NCBI RefSeq assembly: GCF_020520425.1
Contig: NC_079489.1
Location: forward strand, 17,198,001 to 17,262,000
DNA length: 64,000 bases
Source of the DNA: Spinacia oleracea
Taxonomy: Eukaryota; Streptophyta; Magnoliopsida; Caryophyllales; Amaranthaceae
Reading direction: 5' to 3'
Shown piece after piece: positions 1 through 10,195 of this stretch; within the stretch, counting starts at the first letter, position 1, and the number at the start of each line of letters is the position of its first letter. The position numbers were made by a program, and so were the translations under genes. The notes under the pieces are model-generated. The model saw only the letters and a program-made list of their open reading frames with translations. It ran no database searches and had not been told where the DNA came from.

Positions 1-410
1 CACCAAAAAGCTGTGGCCCTATACATACAATTGACACAGGCATTACACAACATATTACAGTCAACATCCAACAATGATCAGAAATCAACATGACAGAACA
101 CCAACCTAGTTAGAAATATGTTCGAGTTGACAGAACAATTTCAGACACTCTCTCTCACCGCTAACTTGAACTCTTGAAGATGTAATGAACACCAACATAA
201 TGGATGTAAGCAATAGCTAAACTACCCTTTCCAATTAGGCTGGTTCATTACATAAGATCATAACTTTAGCATCCTAGAGGCTAGTAGAGACCATCTGCTG
301 ATACACCCATTAGCATCCCAAAATTTTATTAAATTAATATCCTTAAGCATAACAAAATGATCTTCCTCTATGGTGTGGTTGACCAAGAGTGAATATTCCC
401 GCCAATTGAT

Positions 411-508
411 CAAAAGGCAAGAGATACAATTCCTGATTTCCTTCACAGTCATGATTGACCAAAAGGCAAGAGATACAATTCCTGATTTCCTTCACAGTCA
501 TGATTGAT
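411..508. repeat. 49-bp direct tandem duplication (two copies)
   Basis: A unit beginning CAAAAGGCAAGAGATACAAT occurs at 411 and again at 460 with essentially no differences, so the duplication is recent. It lies inside the presumed bZIP intron. Confidence 0.85.
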
Positions 509-1769
509 CCCACCAATTGTCAGAAAAATAATTGGTTCTAGGGGAAATAAAACAGTAGAATACGAAGTATATAAGAACTTCAAAGAGGAAAAAAAAAGAT
601 AAAGCACAATGGTATCCAAGGAGGTGAAACCGTCCTTCTGAATTAAATCTTAGAAATCCCTTGTTTTCTACTCCCATAATTCAAACATACTTCCAGACTG
701 GAGTGACCCAAGAGGATTAGGCAAAAAGGCAAAGGAACCTAAGGATTTATAAATGTGCAACAAATGGCAGAAAAATGAACTCACCAACTTTTGACCTTAT
801 AAACAATGACTTGAGTTCTTGAAATCATCTTAGAAATCCTAACAAGCACTTTGTACATTATTGGAAATGGACAAAAATGAAACAAAACCTTGCTTGAGTT
901 GATATCATGTCTTTCGGCATTGCTAACAAACAAAAGAAATTTCTTCACCTAGCTATTTGATTATGGAGTAGAAGAATCTAGCATTGGATAAAAAACTATG
1001 AAAAAATACAAGAGATATTCCCTTGGCAACACATATATAACGCACGGTGACGTCACACCATACTGCCAAGACTACCATATATGACGAAGAGTTGTAACGG
1101 TTGCCAGAAAATATAAAGCTTTCACATTTGTATTTGATGGTAAGTAAAACAATAAAATTTATCTTAAATGAGGGCACGCGTTTTGGGTGGTTCAGAAATT
1201 GGGATCCACCAATCTATTAGGATTCTATTTTCCCCACTCAATTATCATACAGCCCTCTGTGCAAGGATTATTTTGAATCCCCTACTTTGAGGAATGTAAA
1301 CTGTGTGGACTGAACCCAAGTGCTTGAAAATCAGTATTATCACCCAATATGTCCCAACTTCCAAGATGTGAAATTGATCATTTACAGTGAACATGAATTA
1401 AAATCTAGCTGAATGCAACGGTTAAAAAAAACGTTAAACTTTTGGCTTATAGGGACTTTGAAGACTCCTTCACATAGGAAAACATGTGATTAGGAAATTA
1501 GAAATAGACCCAAAAAATTCTGATAACCAGTAAAGTGCCTCGATTTCCCTCGTGCTACCAAATTCTCTGAACACCACTCCCATGCGTTAACCACATTTTG
1601 GAACGTGCAAACTGGGCTATGGTTCACAGTCTCAACACAAGATTATCCCATTCATTGGTCTAGGATTTAAGTTAAATTTTCCCTATTTTATAATTACAAT
1701 AGCACAACAAATTATGCAACCCCCTCCCTCTTTTGGCTAAGCGTTAAAGTTGTACCTCAAAATATATAG

Positions 1770-1870
1770 CTACCCGAGTGGCTGAGTGCATAGTCTACTC
1801 AACCCCTACTACCAACAAGTTGTACTTCAAAGTTCAAATTTCAAACTTGGAGCTGAAGCTTTCCCAAGTG
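1770..1870 (+). repeat. Possible degenerate tRNA-derived SINE
   Basis: The string CCCGAGTGGCTGAGTGCATA resembles a tRNA-type A box, and GTTCAAATTTC about 65 bases further on resembles a B box. I see no clear poly-A tail or target duplication, so this is only a suggestion. Confidence 0.25.
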
Positions 1871-2595
1871 CTAACAACCAATTAAGTACATGAAGATAAG
1901 ACCCCAAGTTGTAAACATGAACAACAAAATTAGCTATACTATCATAGAAAAACAATGTCCCATCAGCATTCACATTTGGTATTATAGATGGCTGGAGATT
2001 TACATGAAAAACCTCTAAAAGTACAGTCACATACAATCCTTGTATTGCCTAGAAAATAAATCACATATAATCAATCTTTATAGATTAAATCTTATTCAAA
2101 GATCACCCTCGACTAAGTTTTCTTACATATGCCCATATCAGAACAGAATGTCTGTTCCTTCATCTATTTGCCATCCACCCAACCAATACCTTGTCCCAGC
2201 GTATCTATCTATCCTTTCTTTAATAATTGTGGGTCTGAAGATGAGACTTGATGGTAATACGATTAAAAGACAGTCAATGGCAATATGTTTACATTCTACT
2301 GAGCCATAATATACTTCCTAAAAGAGCTCACCTTGATAGCATCTCTCACTAAATTACAAGCACCAACCTTACCTCATAAAACCTGGATAACAAATATATA
2401 CATAAATTTCACAAAACATGAACTTAGCTCTTAATACATCATTATTCGAACTATAATTCAGTTCTGACACATGTTCAACACATTGCATACATATGTTCAC
2501 AGTAAAAAAAACGACTTTAAAGAGTCTAGAAGAAGCCAACCTGAAGTTTATCATGCCATTTATTACAACAGACACTAGCTAAAACATGAACACGC

Positions 2596-2622
2596 AAAAA
2601 AAAAAAAAAAAAAAAAAAAAAA
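2596..2622. repeat. A27 homopolymer
   Basis: Uninterrupted run of about 27 A on the plus strand (T on the coding strand of the bZIP gene), inside the presumed intron and about 190 bp downstream of the splice donor. Confidence 0.9.
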
Positions 2623-2814
2623 TTACCTCTTAGCAATATCTCAAAATTCCTTCATTTATTCTAATGCTAATGCTATCACATTTTACCAAATTTTTCAAAT
2701 TGGGAAATTATTCACATCTCTACAATAAATACCTTACATTCAAAGAATTCTACTAAGAAAACAAAACAATTTAAATAAAAGGGGCGTCAAAAATTAACAG
2801 CACCAATTAATTAC

Positions 2815-3404
2815 CTCTTTGCACGCTTGGGATCAATAAGAGCAAGCTCGGCAAGCTTAGCAGCTGACATAGCCTTCTTAGCTTCAGCATTAGAAGCATC
2901 CTCTCCGCCAGAAACAAGCATTTCCGGTTTAATTGTGGTCGACCCATCCATTGATTGACTATGCTGGTGCCTCGCCCTCGGCCTGTCCCCCATCCAGCCA
3001 CCACCCGCCACCGCCTTCCCCGCCCCAGATGACGTCTCCCCCACCTGAAATCCCGAATTGGCCGACGTCGCCGAATTCACCTTGTCCATATCAATGTACA
3101 TAGAAAACAAATCCTCCTCCGTTTCGTCCGACAATGACGGGCCATCAGGACCACCTCCAACAACACCGAGATCGCTGTCAAAGCTAATATCATCAGGAAG
3201 AGTTAAAATCTCGGAATGGGCTCTCCTATGACCCATATGCTTCGGCGGATTATCCGGCATTCTGCTCAAATCATTGCTAAACGACGTCGTTTGCGTTTGT
3301 TGTTGCAATGCTGGAGTCGGCGATGTTGAGGAGGGTGAAAACGGCGAGAATCTTCCCGTCGGAGGTAATCCAGCGCCAGAGCCGGCGAGCTTATCCTTGT
3401 CCAT
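2815..3404 (-). CDS. bZIP transcription factor, group I (VIP1/PosF21/RF2a-like), exon 1 only
   Basis: Exon 1 encodes about 197 residues from ATG at 3404. The reading frame continues to a stop just after the splice donor AG|GTAATT at 2815/2814, so the exon ends in ...DPKRAKR. Seen directly: a Ser/Pro/Thr-rich N-terminus, the block [17 protein letters not shown], an acidic stretch with [16 protein letters not shown], and the sequence leading into the basic region. These blocks are typical of plant group I bZIP factors (VIP1, PosF21, bZIP18/29/52). In those, the RAHSE serine is a 14-3-3/phosphorylation site controlling nuclear entry, and the protein acts in vascular, osmotic and mechanical responses. 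The basic region and leucine zipper must lie on later exons, which are not in this window. The start has good context and no alternative upstream ATG is needed. Confidence 0.88.
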
Positions 3405-3750
3405 TATTCCAAAACTCTGAAACCCTAAATTGTTGATTTTGGGGGGAAATGATAGTGATAATAAACCCTAGAAATCATTCAAATTTGGGGAAATTGAAGG
3501 TGAAATGAGATCTGAAAAGAGAAATTCAATTGAAAAACAGGGGAAAGGGGAGGTGAAGGTGGGGGATCTGTGATGTTAGCATGAAGAAATGGGAGGAAAA
3601 GGGTGATTACGTTTGCAAGATTCGACTTTTTTTAAGGAGAGAGAAAGAGGAGAAATTTTGAAGAGACTTTCTCAACAAGATGAATGGGCCACCTGGACAA
3701 TGTAATGCGGTTTTTATATGTGGGGAAATTATTTTTTTATTTTTTAATAA
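3405..3750 (-). promoter_or_regulatory. bZIP 5' leader and core promoter; TATA box at 3711-3718
   Basis: On the minus strand a TATAAAAA motif lies at 3718-3711, about 310 bp upstream of the ATG, so transcription probably starts near 3680. The leader is purine-rich with no long open frame. A Helitron-like insertion begins at 3751, only about 30 bp upstream of the TATA box, so the native upstream promoter has been displaced. Confidence 0.5.
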
Positions 3751-4605
3751 TCAAATTAATTTATACTACTCCGTATTATTAAATCTCTAATGTAAGGAAT
3801 GTCACATTGCCACGTGTCACTATGATTTGGCAAGGGAAACTACAATGTGACATGTCATATCTAGTACTCCCTCCATTTCTTTTTGATGTATCCATTTGGA
3901 ATCTGGTGTGGTTTTTAAGAAAATTGGAATATTGGTTGGGTATAGGTGTAATGATTGGGTGTAAGAGATTATAATAAATAAAGGAGTGAGAAAATAATAA
4001 AGAAATAAGGTAAGAGAGAGGAGTGATAATGATGGGTGATAAAGGGGGTGAGAGAGTGGGTACATGGGGAAGGGAAAAGAATTAAATATTATGGGTGGGA
4101 AAAATTAGGTGGGATTATGGGTATAATCTTTAGGTATTTTGGTAATTAGATAGAAATGTAAGGTTATTTTAGGATAAAATGTATGTCCAAAAATAGAATA
4201 GATTCTAAATGGATACAACAATATGAAACGCTTAAAATGGAAACGGATACAACAAAAAGAAACGGAAGGAGTACTATTTAAAAAGGAAGATCATAAATCA
4301 TTAGATGATGTGTGTCATCCACGTCTTTCATCCATTTAATTTATTCTTATTTTCATTTTTTTCTTTTGTTATTTATTATACGAATTATTTTACAGCTTCA
4401 ACATCTCTTCCATATATTTCATCTTCCTCATTCAACATCAATACACCATTTAATTCATAGTTTTTTTTTCAACTTTTAAATTTCAACTCTATATAAATCA
4501 TATATTCCCATTAAAATCGCAAGTCCTCAACAAAATTAGCACTTTAAAATACCGTTTAACAACAACTATATAATTGTCCGTTCATTGAACGGGATCATAA
4601 GCTAG
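3751..4605 (+). mobile_element. Non-autonomous Helitron-like element, copy 1 (with nested MITE)
   Basis: The element begins TC after an A (A|TCAAATT) and ends CTAG before a T. It has a 3' hairpin CCGTTCA-T-TGAACGG about 9-10 bases before CTAG. TC...hairpin...CTRR inserted between A and T is the hallmark of Helitrons. The boundaries are fixed independently by the fact that the first 108 bp recur exactly from the base after CTAG. There is no Rep/helicase coding region, so it is non-autonomous. A 405-bp MITE sits inside it. Confidence 0.6.
3867..4271. mobile_element. Stowaway-like MITE, 405 bp
   Basis: The left end CTCCCTCCATTTCTTTTTG and the right end CAAAAAGAAACGGAAGGAG form terminal inverted repeats that continue inward (GTATCCATTT). 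They are flanked by TA on both sides. The element is nested in the Helitron-like element. Confidence 0.85.
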
Positions 4606-4713
4606 TCAAATTAATTTATACTACTCCGTATTATTAAATCTCTAATGTAAGGAATGTCACGTTGCCACGTGTCACTATGATTTGACAAGGGAAACTACGA
4701 TGTGACATGTCAT
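4606..4713 (+). mobile_element. Second, truncated Helitron-like copy joined head-to-tail
   Basis: The 108 bp starting TCAAATTAATTTATACTACT repeat 3751-3858 with only a few substitutions and follow immediately after the CTAG of the first copy. Similarity stops abruptly at GTCAT|GTGCGC. No further hairpin-CTAGT end is seen before 5300. Confidence 0.7.
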
Positions 4714-5297
4714 GTGCGCACACATGCATTACTCAATTTTATTATCACAAGAAAATGTTAGTGTTAATGTTCGAAACCATGACTTCTTATTCATAATGTA
4801 AAGTCATAAGTCATAACTATCTCTACATTGATATAAAGTATAAATTTAAAGTAATGAAAAAAGACAAAAGCCATTCTTATAAATATTAAAACTTTAATGT
4901 CCAATATACTCCGTATATTTGAATAACAACCTATTACATATTTTTTTGCTTTATCCTTTCTTAATTACTCATATCATACATATAAAAATGATAGTTAATT
5001 GTTACACTGCTTTTTTAGATAATCAATTGTGTGTTTTACCAAAAATATACATTTTTTGTTAGTCAATTTATAATAATTGATACTTTAAGAAATTTCTTAT
5101 GTTTATAAGTGAATTAGAAAAAACAAAGTTTTGCACATAGTATCAATCAAGTAAAACTTGAAAAAATAAAGTATTTGAACATAGGAACTATTCTTAAAAT
5201 TCTCGTATGTTTAGAGGAAATTATATAATATGATAATAAATTAAATAAAACAAACACAAAAAGTTTTGCAAGGAAAACAATCATTAATCGGACAAAG
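4714..5297. other. AT-rich intergenic sequence
   Basis: No gene, RNA or recognised repeat seen apart from short fragments resembling MITE ends (ACTCCGTAT). Confidence 0.6.
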
Positions 5298-5649
5298 AAC
5301 CACTACAAAAAAACCTCGTATAGCGACGGATTTATATTTGTTTCTAATTTAGAGACGGAATATTCATAATCCATCTCTGAATTCATTTAGAGACGGAAAT
5401 TGTAAATCCTTCTCTAATTTAAAGACGAATTTATATATCCGTCTCTAATTAATCTGTCCCTAATGTGTTTTAGCAATTTGTTCGATGTAATTTTGAAACC
5501 TAAAGTCTAGGAGCAATTTCTCCTAAGTTCTTGTAGAAAGTTAGATCTAAATTAGAGATGGAATGTTAAATCCGTCCCTAATTTAGAGACGGAATTTCTA
5601 GATCCTGTTTCTAATATTTCTTTTAATTATTATTAATTTCACACATAGA

Positions 5650-5730
5650 AGTATACAATTTGTAGTTGGTTAGATTTTTCTCCTCGTGACTTTGAGGTCA
5701 CAAGTTTGAGTCCTACAAACATCGGTTCTT
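5650..5730 (+). repeat. tRNA-like/SINE-like stretch in the outer CACTA left arm
   Basis: GTAGTTGGTTAGAT resembles an A box (tAGyTCAGTTGGTTAGAg in tRNAs) and GGTCACAAGTTTGAGTCCT resembles a B box at the usual spacing. It may be a short SINE or a degenerate tRNA copy. No tail or duplication could be defined. Confidence 0.35.
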
Positions 5731-6279
5731 GCAACGCACTACTACAAAAATAAGCAAAGAGACCCATTCAAAAGGGCCTAAGAGACCCTCTGAGAGGGGG
5801 TCTCTATCTCAAATGTCTCTTTGATAAAGAGACCTTCTCATATGAGGGGGTCTCTTTGTTAAAAATAATAGACCTTTTAAGTAAGAAAGGGGGTCTGTTA
5901 TGTAAGGCATGGAAAAATTAATTTAGAAGGGAAAGAGACCCCATATCTAAGATAAAAGGTATGTGTTCGTATCACAGAGACCCACTAGGTAAGATAGCAG
6001 GTCTCTTCGTTCGTTTCGCGGAGATCCACTAGGTAAGATAACAGGTCTCTTTGTTCGTTTCACAGAGACCCACTAGGTAAGATACCAGGTCTCTTTGCAA
6101 TATTTTATTTTAAAAAAATAAAATAATACGCTACACCTCTGTAGCTCCATAAAAACAAAAATGACAATATTTTTATTAATAAATAAATAAATATTACATC
6201 AAAATCTTCTACAACTTGTGCAATAATAAAAACCTCTACAAAAACAAATAATCCATGACTGGACAGATCTTCAAACTTA

Positions 6280-8000
6280 AAAATTTACATTTGTAAATCT
6301 AAAAGTTGTTCGAAATACTGAGAAACTGTAATAGGATGTCTTTCAATTAGAGGAATAGATCTTGAAGAATGAGCATCACCAATACCAGGCCTACCATACT
6401 TATGTCATGTAGTGGGAAATGAATTCAAGTTTGACTTAAACCTGGTTGAATTTCTATCCGCCAGAGACACCATGATGCTTCCTTCCATCTCTGGAACAAT
6501 GATAATGTGCGAAGGTGAGTCATAAGTCCTCTGCATCCCAATTCCACTGCATCAACAAAACAACATCACCAACAGGCATCAGCACCTCAGCAAACCTGTT
6601 AAGTTCAGAGCCAAAAGACCCAAATGCAAGCATTCGGAATACTGAAACAACACAGTAAATAGAAGGTAATCTACTCGTAAAAAGAAGACAAAATATTTTC
6701 TAAAAATCCAGTATACGTTCCTGAGGCTTGTTATAACAATTAACAAAGTACCTGGTTAAGGATTTTAGGCTAGCCAACGGTAAAAAAGGTGATTTCACGT
6801 ATTGCTTTAATTATATCAACATGCAATCTCAGTAGGCAAAATATGAAGATATATTAGGAGACTAAGCGGTCAAATCCATGCAAAAATCTAATAAGGACTA
6901 TGTTATTATCAGAAGTTCAAAACATGTTACACACATTATCAGAAGATATCTCTATTTTTAGCATTGATGCCATCAAGACTTGGTAAGAACTGAATGTAAG
7001 TGGTGGGTGCAAGCTGAGGGAGAGACTAACACCATTACTACAAAATGTAACAAAACTCATATGAGAAGCTTTACCAAATAAGAAAACAACATAACTAATG
7101 TTGAAGCTCGAGTATGGTCACAGAGATTATTCTAGAGGTTCCTAAAAACTGAGAATTTTACACCAAGTTAGACTGAGATGATAAAGACAAAAAGTGTGTA
7201 TAGTCAAAACTGTCTAAGCTAACAAATCTAAAATAGTGAACGGTGAAAGAGTGGACGAGATTGCGTGGCTCCTCATAATCACAGTGAACAGCTTACCTAC
7301 TGACCATGTCCTTCATAACTCGTGGTACCAGTACATAACTATTCTTGCAATTCTCGTACAAATATCTCCATATCCTATTCATCGTAGTCGCCTCTCTGGT
7401 AAAGCCAAATTCATATGCAATCTTATGAAGGAAAAAAGTATGAATTAAACTTTCCATTCATGAAACAACATGAGTAAACAGACAAGTGCTTGAAGAGGCA
7501 GAATATGTTCAGCCTTGACAATAATTTGATAAACATGATTGATGAAAAAATCTAGTTGGAAGCATATGTGTCGAAGCAAGAGTTATATACAATAGCTGAC
7601 AATATGCATCAGAACTTGAGCTAATGGCAGCTAATGGTTATATCTATAAAAATAAGATAATTAAGTTAGCCTCGAAGCATCTCTCACCCAGCACAAGAAA
7701 AGAAATGTTGAAGATACAGACTAGCTGCATATGCTTGTATCAGTACCTTTAATTGTCGCTTTAAGCCACTCAAGGAGGAGAGCCATTTGGTCTTTTCTTT
7801 TACTTGTCCCAACCGCAAACGCTGCAGTACAATGAAAGTTGTTTAATGTGCAAACAAGTGCATTCAGGAGATAGACAGCATACTGAACAATCCATTACCT
7901 AAAGAACCAACATGCATTGACTTGCGCATGAGCTCGCTTTGGAGTTCATGTAGGGAATTTAAGGCTTTTTGGCACTCATTACTCATGAATTCATTCTCTT
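6280..8000 (-). pseudogene. Captured, decayed exons of a coiled-coil host gene inside the inner CACTA
   Basis: On the minus strand several exon-like pieces with splice-like borders appear, in this order. About 7990-7900 encodes ECQKALNSLHELQSELMRKS then MHVGSLG and ends before GTAATGG. About 7823-7747 begins after an ACTGCAG acceptor and encodes, with a frameshift, GQVKEKTKWLSSLSGLKRQL. About 6640-6290 encodes VFRMLAFGSFGSELNRFAEV and, after another frame change, HIIIVPEMEGSIMVSLADRN. The first two look like consecutive exons of one long coiled-coil protein; a kinesin-type stalk is possible, but I cannot name the gene with confidence. Frameshifts and stops show it is not functional. Such capture is the known Pack-CACTA behaviour. 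Confidence 0.45.
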
Positions 8001-8794
8001 TGGTTAATTATTGGCAGCATAAGCCTCTTCAAATACTGACAAAGCATGAAGCATTTTATCTCAATAGACAAATGCAGTAAAACAATACAAAGTTAATCCA
8101 CCCGTTAAGAGTCTTAAGAGATCATGTGTATCCTAAGCTACAAGTACAACTTATATGTATCCTCACTGTGCTCATGAGATCCAAAATAGTATACAATAAA
8201 CAAAATAGACAAACTTATTCCAAAACAAGTCTTAAAAACATTAGCAAGCGGTGCATATATCATTTTGTATAGCTCAAACTCACTCATATAGCTCAAATAA
8301 ATCATTGAGCTATAGCTCTAATAAATCAATTAAACCATTGAAACCATCAAACTACGAATGAGAACACACTCAAACTCACACTCATACAGCTCAAATAAAT
8401 TATTGAAACCATCAAATTACGAATGTGAAGACCTTGAAACTTCTCAGTTGAATATGAATATATTGGTACAAATATATAAAAAGTTAACAACAACAGAGTA
8501 AAAGACTTATAAAAGTTCATTTAAACCAAATTTCTTCAAAAAGAGAAAATTATAGGAAACGAAGACCTACCACAATTATTTTGAAATCTACAGAATTCAA
8601 GTAAAATATCAAACAATTTAATGTTAAACATTAACACAGTACCACAAGTTCCCAATTCAATTCAAAGGTTCCAAATTATTTAACAAATAGTGACAAATAG
8701 CCTTAGAATAGAGCATCAAGTTCAATCATTTCCAGTATATATACATAGATCACATCAAATCAAAACAAACAAAACCAAATCTCGACCCCTAATT

Positions 8795-10180
8795 TGTTAG
8801 GTTATGATACATATGACATTACATAGATCATGCGGAAACAACCATTAACCCAGGACAACATATTATTTACACATAATCATATAGCATAATTTAGATGCAT
8901 ACTCTTTGTTGCGTGCCCTCCCTAGCTGCGCCCGAACCGAACAAGAACAAGTCTTTAGGACTCCAAGTGTCGTCCCTCCGTAGATAGTCCACAGCACGTC
9001 CGGATCCGCCTTAAGATTGACCAACTAGAATCGCCCTTAAGGTACTAGAAAATTTCGGCACTTTATGAGCAAGATGTGTGTTTTAATTTTCTCTCAAAAA
9101 AACTCACTTTTGAATACTTTGAAACTTGTGTATAAATAATGACCCCTAGGCCTTTATTTATAGAGTTATGGAAAAGGAATCGTAATCCTAGTAGGATACG
9201 AATTAATTGAAATTAGAATCCTACATGAATTCTATTTAATTAATTTATCCAATTAGGAATAGGAATTTAATCATACACTAACTCTTGTAGATTTAGGAAT
9301 CACGCATGAGCACAAACTCACACACACACGGCAGCCACAAGGGCTGCCCATGCGCGTGCGAGCAGCAGCCCACGCAGCGCGGCCCATGCATCCGTGGCCT
9401 TGGCGCGCGCTGGGCCTGCCTAGTGGTAGGCCTGGGCGCTGCCTTGGCTGGGCTTGTGGCGCGCGCGTGCTTGCTGGGCGATGGCCCGGCTTCGTGCTGG
9501 GCCTTCGTCCGGCAGGCCTCGTCCGATGCTAATTCGTACGATACGCTTCCGATTAAATTTCCAGTTCCGGAATTTATTTCCGATACGAACAATATTTAAT
9601 ATTTCCGATTCCAGAATTAATTTCCGTTTCGAACAAATATTTAATATTTCCGTTTCCGGAATTATTTTCCGATTCCGGTAATATTTCCGATTCTGACAAT
9701 ATTTCCGTTTCCGGCAATATTTCCGATTCTGGTAATATTTCCATTTCCAATAATATTTTCCGATACGTACCATGTTTCCGTTTCCGGCAACATCTACGAC
9801 TTGGATAATATTCATATTTCCGATACGATCCATATTTCCGTTTCCGGCCATATCATCGTTTCCGGAGTATTCATTTCTTGCCTGTGACGATCTTAGCTCC
9901 CACTGAAACCAAGATCCGTCGGTTCCGAATATTCATAGATGGAGTATTTAATGCCATTAAATACTTGATCCGTTTACGTACTATTTGTGTGACCCTACGG
10001 GTTCAGTCAAGAGTAAGCTGTGGATTAATATCATTAATTCCACTTGAACTGAAGCGGCCTCTAGCTAGGCATTCAGCTCACTTGATCTCACTGAATTATT
10101 AACTTGTTAATTAATACTGAACCACATTTATTAGACTTAACATAGAATGCATACTTGGACCAAGGGCATTATTTCCTTCA
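8795..10180 (-). repeat. 3' LTR of the copia element
   Basis: 1386 bp. It contains an AT-rich part, a GC-rich block (about 9340-9530) and a TTTCCG-rich minisatellite (about 9545-9865). Long minus- and plus-strand open frames here arise from base composition and are not treated as genes. Confidence 0.93.
9545..9865. repeat. TTTCCG-rich minisatellite within the copia LTR
   Basis: Irregular tandem units of about 12-24 bp built on AATATTTCCGTTTCCGG and AATATTTCCGATTCTGG. The same array is present in the other LTR at about 18636-18956. Confidence 0.8.
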
Positions 10181-10195
10181 GTCTCCCACTTGTCC
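10181..10195 (-). promoter_or_regulatory. Polypurine tract of the copia element
   Basis: The minus-strand sequence GGACAAGTGGGAGAC abuts the start of the 3' LTR (TGAAGGAAA...). It is the usual form and position of a copia polypurine tract for plus-strand priming. Confidence 0.75.

Larger units (their letters stand above)
1..2814 (-). other. First intron of the bZIP gene (3' part lies outside the window)
   Basis: AT-rich, non-coding sequence downstream of the bZIP exon 1 donor site (GT at 2814-2813 on the minus strand). I looked on the minus strand for the expected next exon, which should encode the basic region, and did not find it. The intron is therefore probably longer than 2.8 kb, or the gene is broken further left. 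It holds a 49-bp tandem duplication, an A27 tract and a possible SINE-like stretch, all listed separately. No other gene is visible here. Confidence 0.5.

Noticed and set aside
2040-2309. 89-codon plus-strand open frame
   Set aside because: Low-complexity AT-rich sequence in the bZIP intron; no recognisable domain or homologue.
5737-6095. Repeated GAGACCCACTAGGTAAGATA units considered as a CRISPR-like or satellite array
   Set aside because: They are subterminal repeats of a CACTA-like element, mirrored at the right end, in a eukaryotic genome.
9293-9851. Overlapping open frames of 60-143 codons on both strands in the copia LTR (repeated at 18384-18942)
   Set aside because: They lie wholly inside the LTR, overlap each other on opposite strands, and arise from GC-rich and TTTCCG repeat composition.
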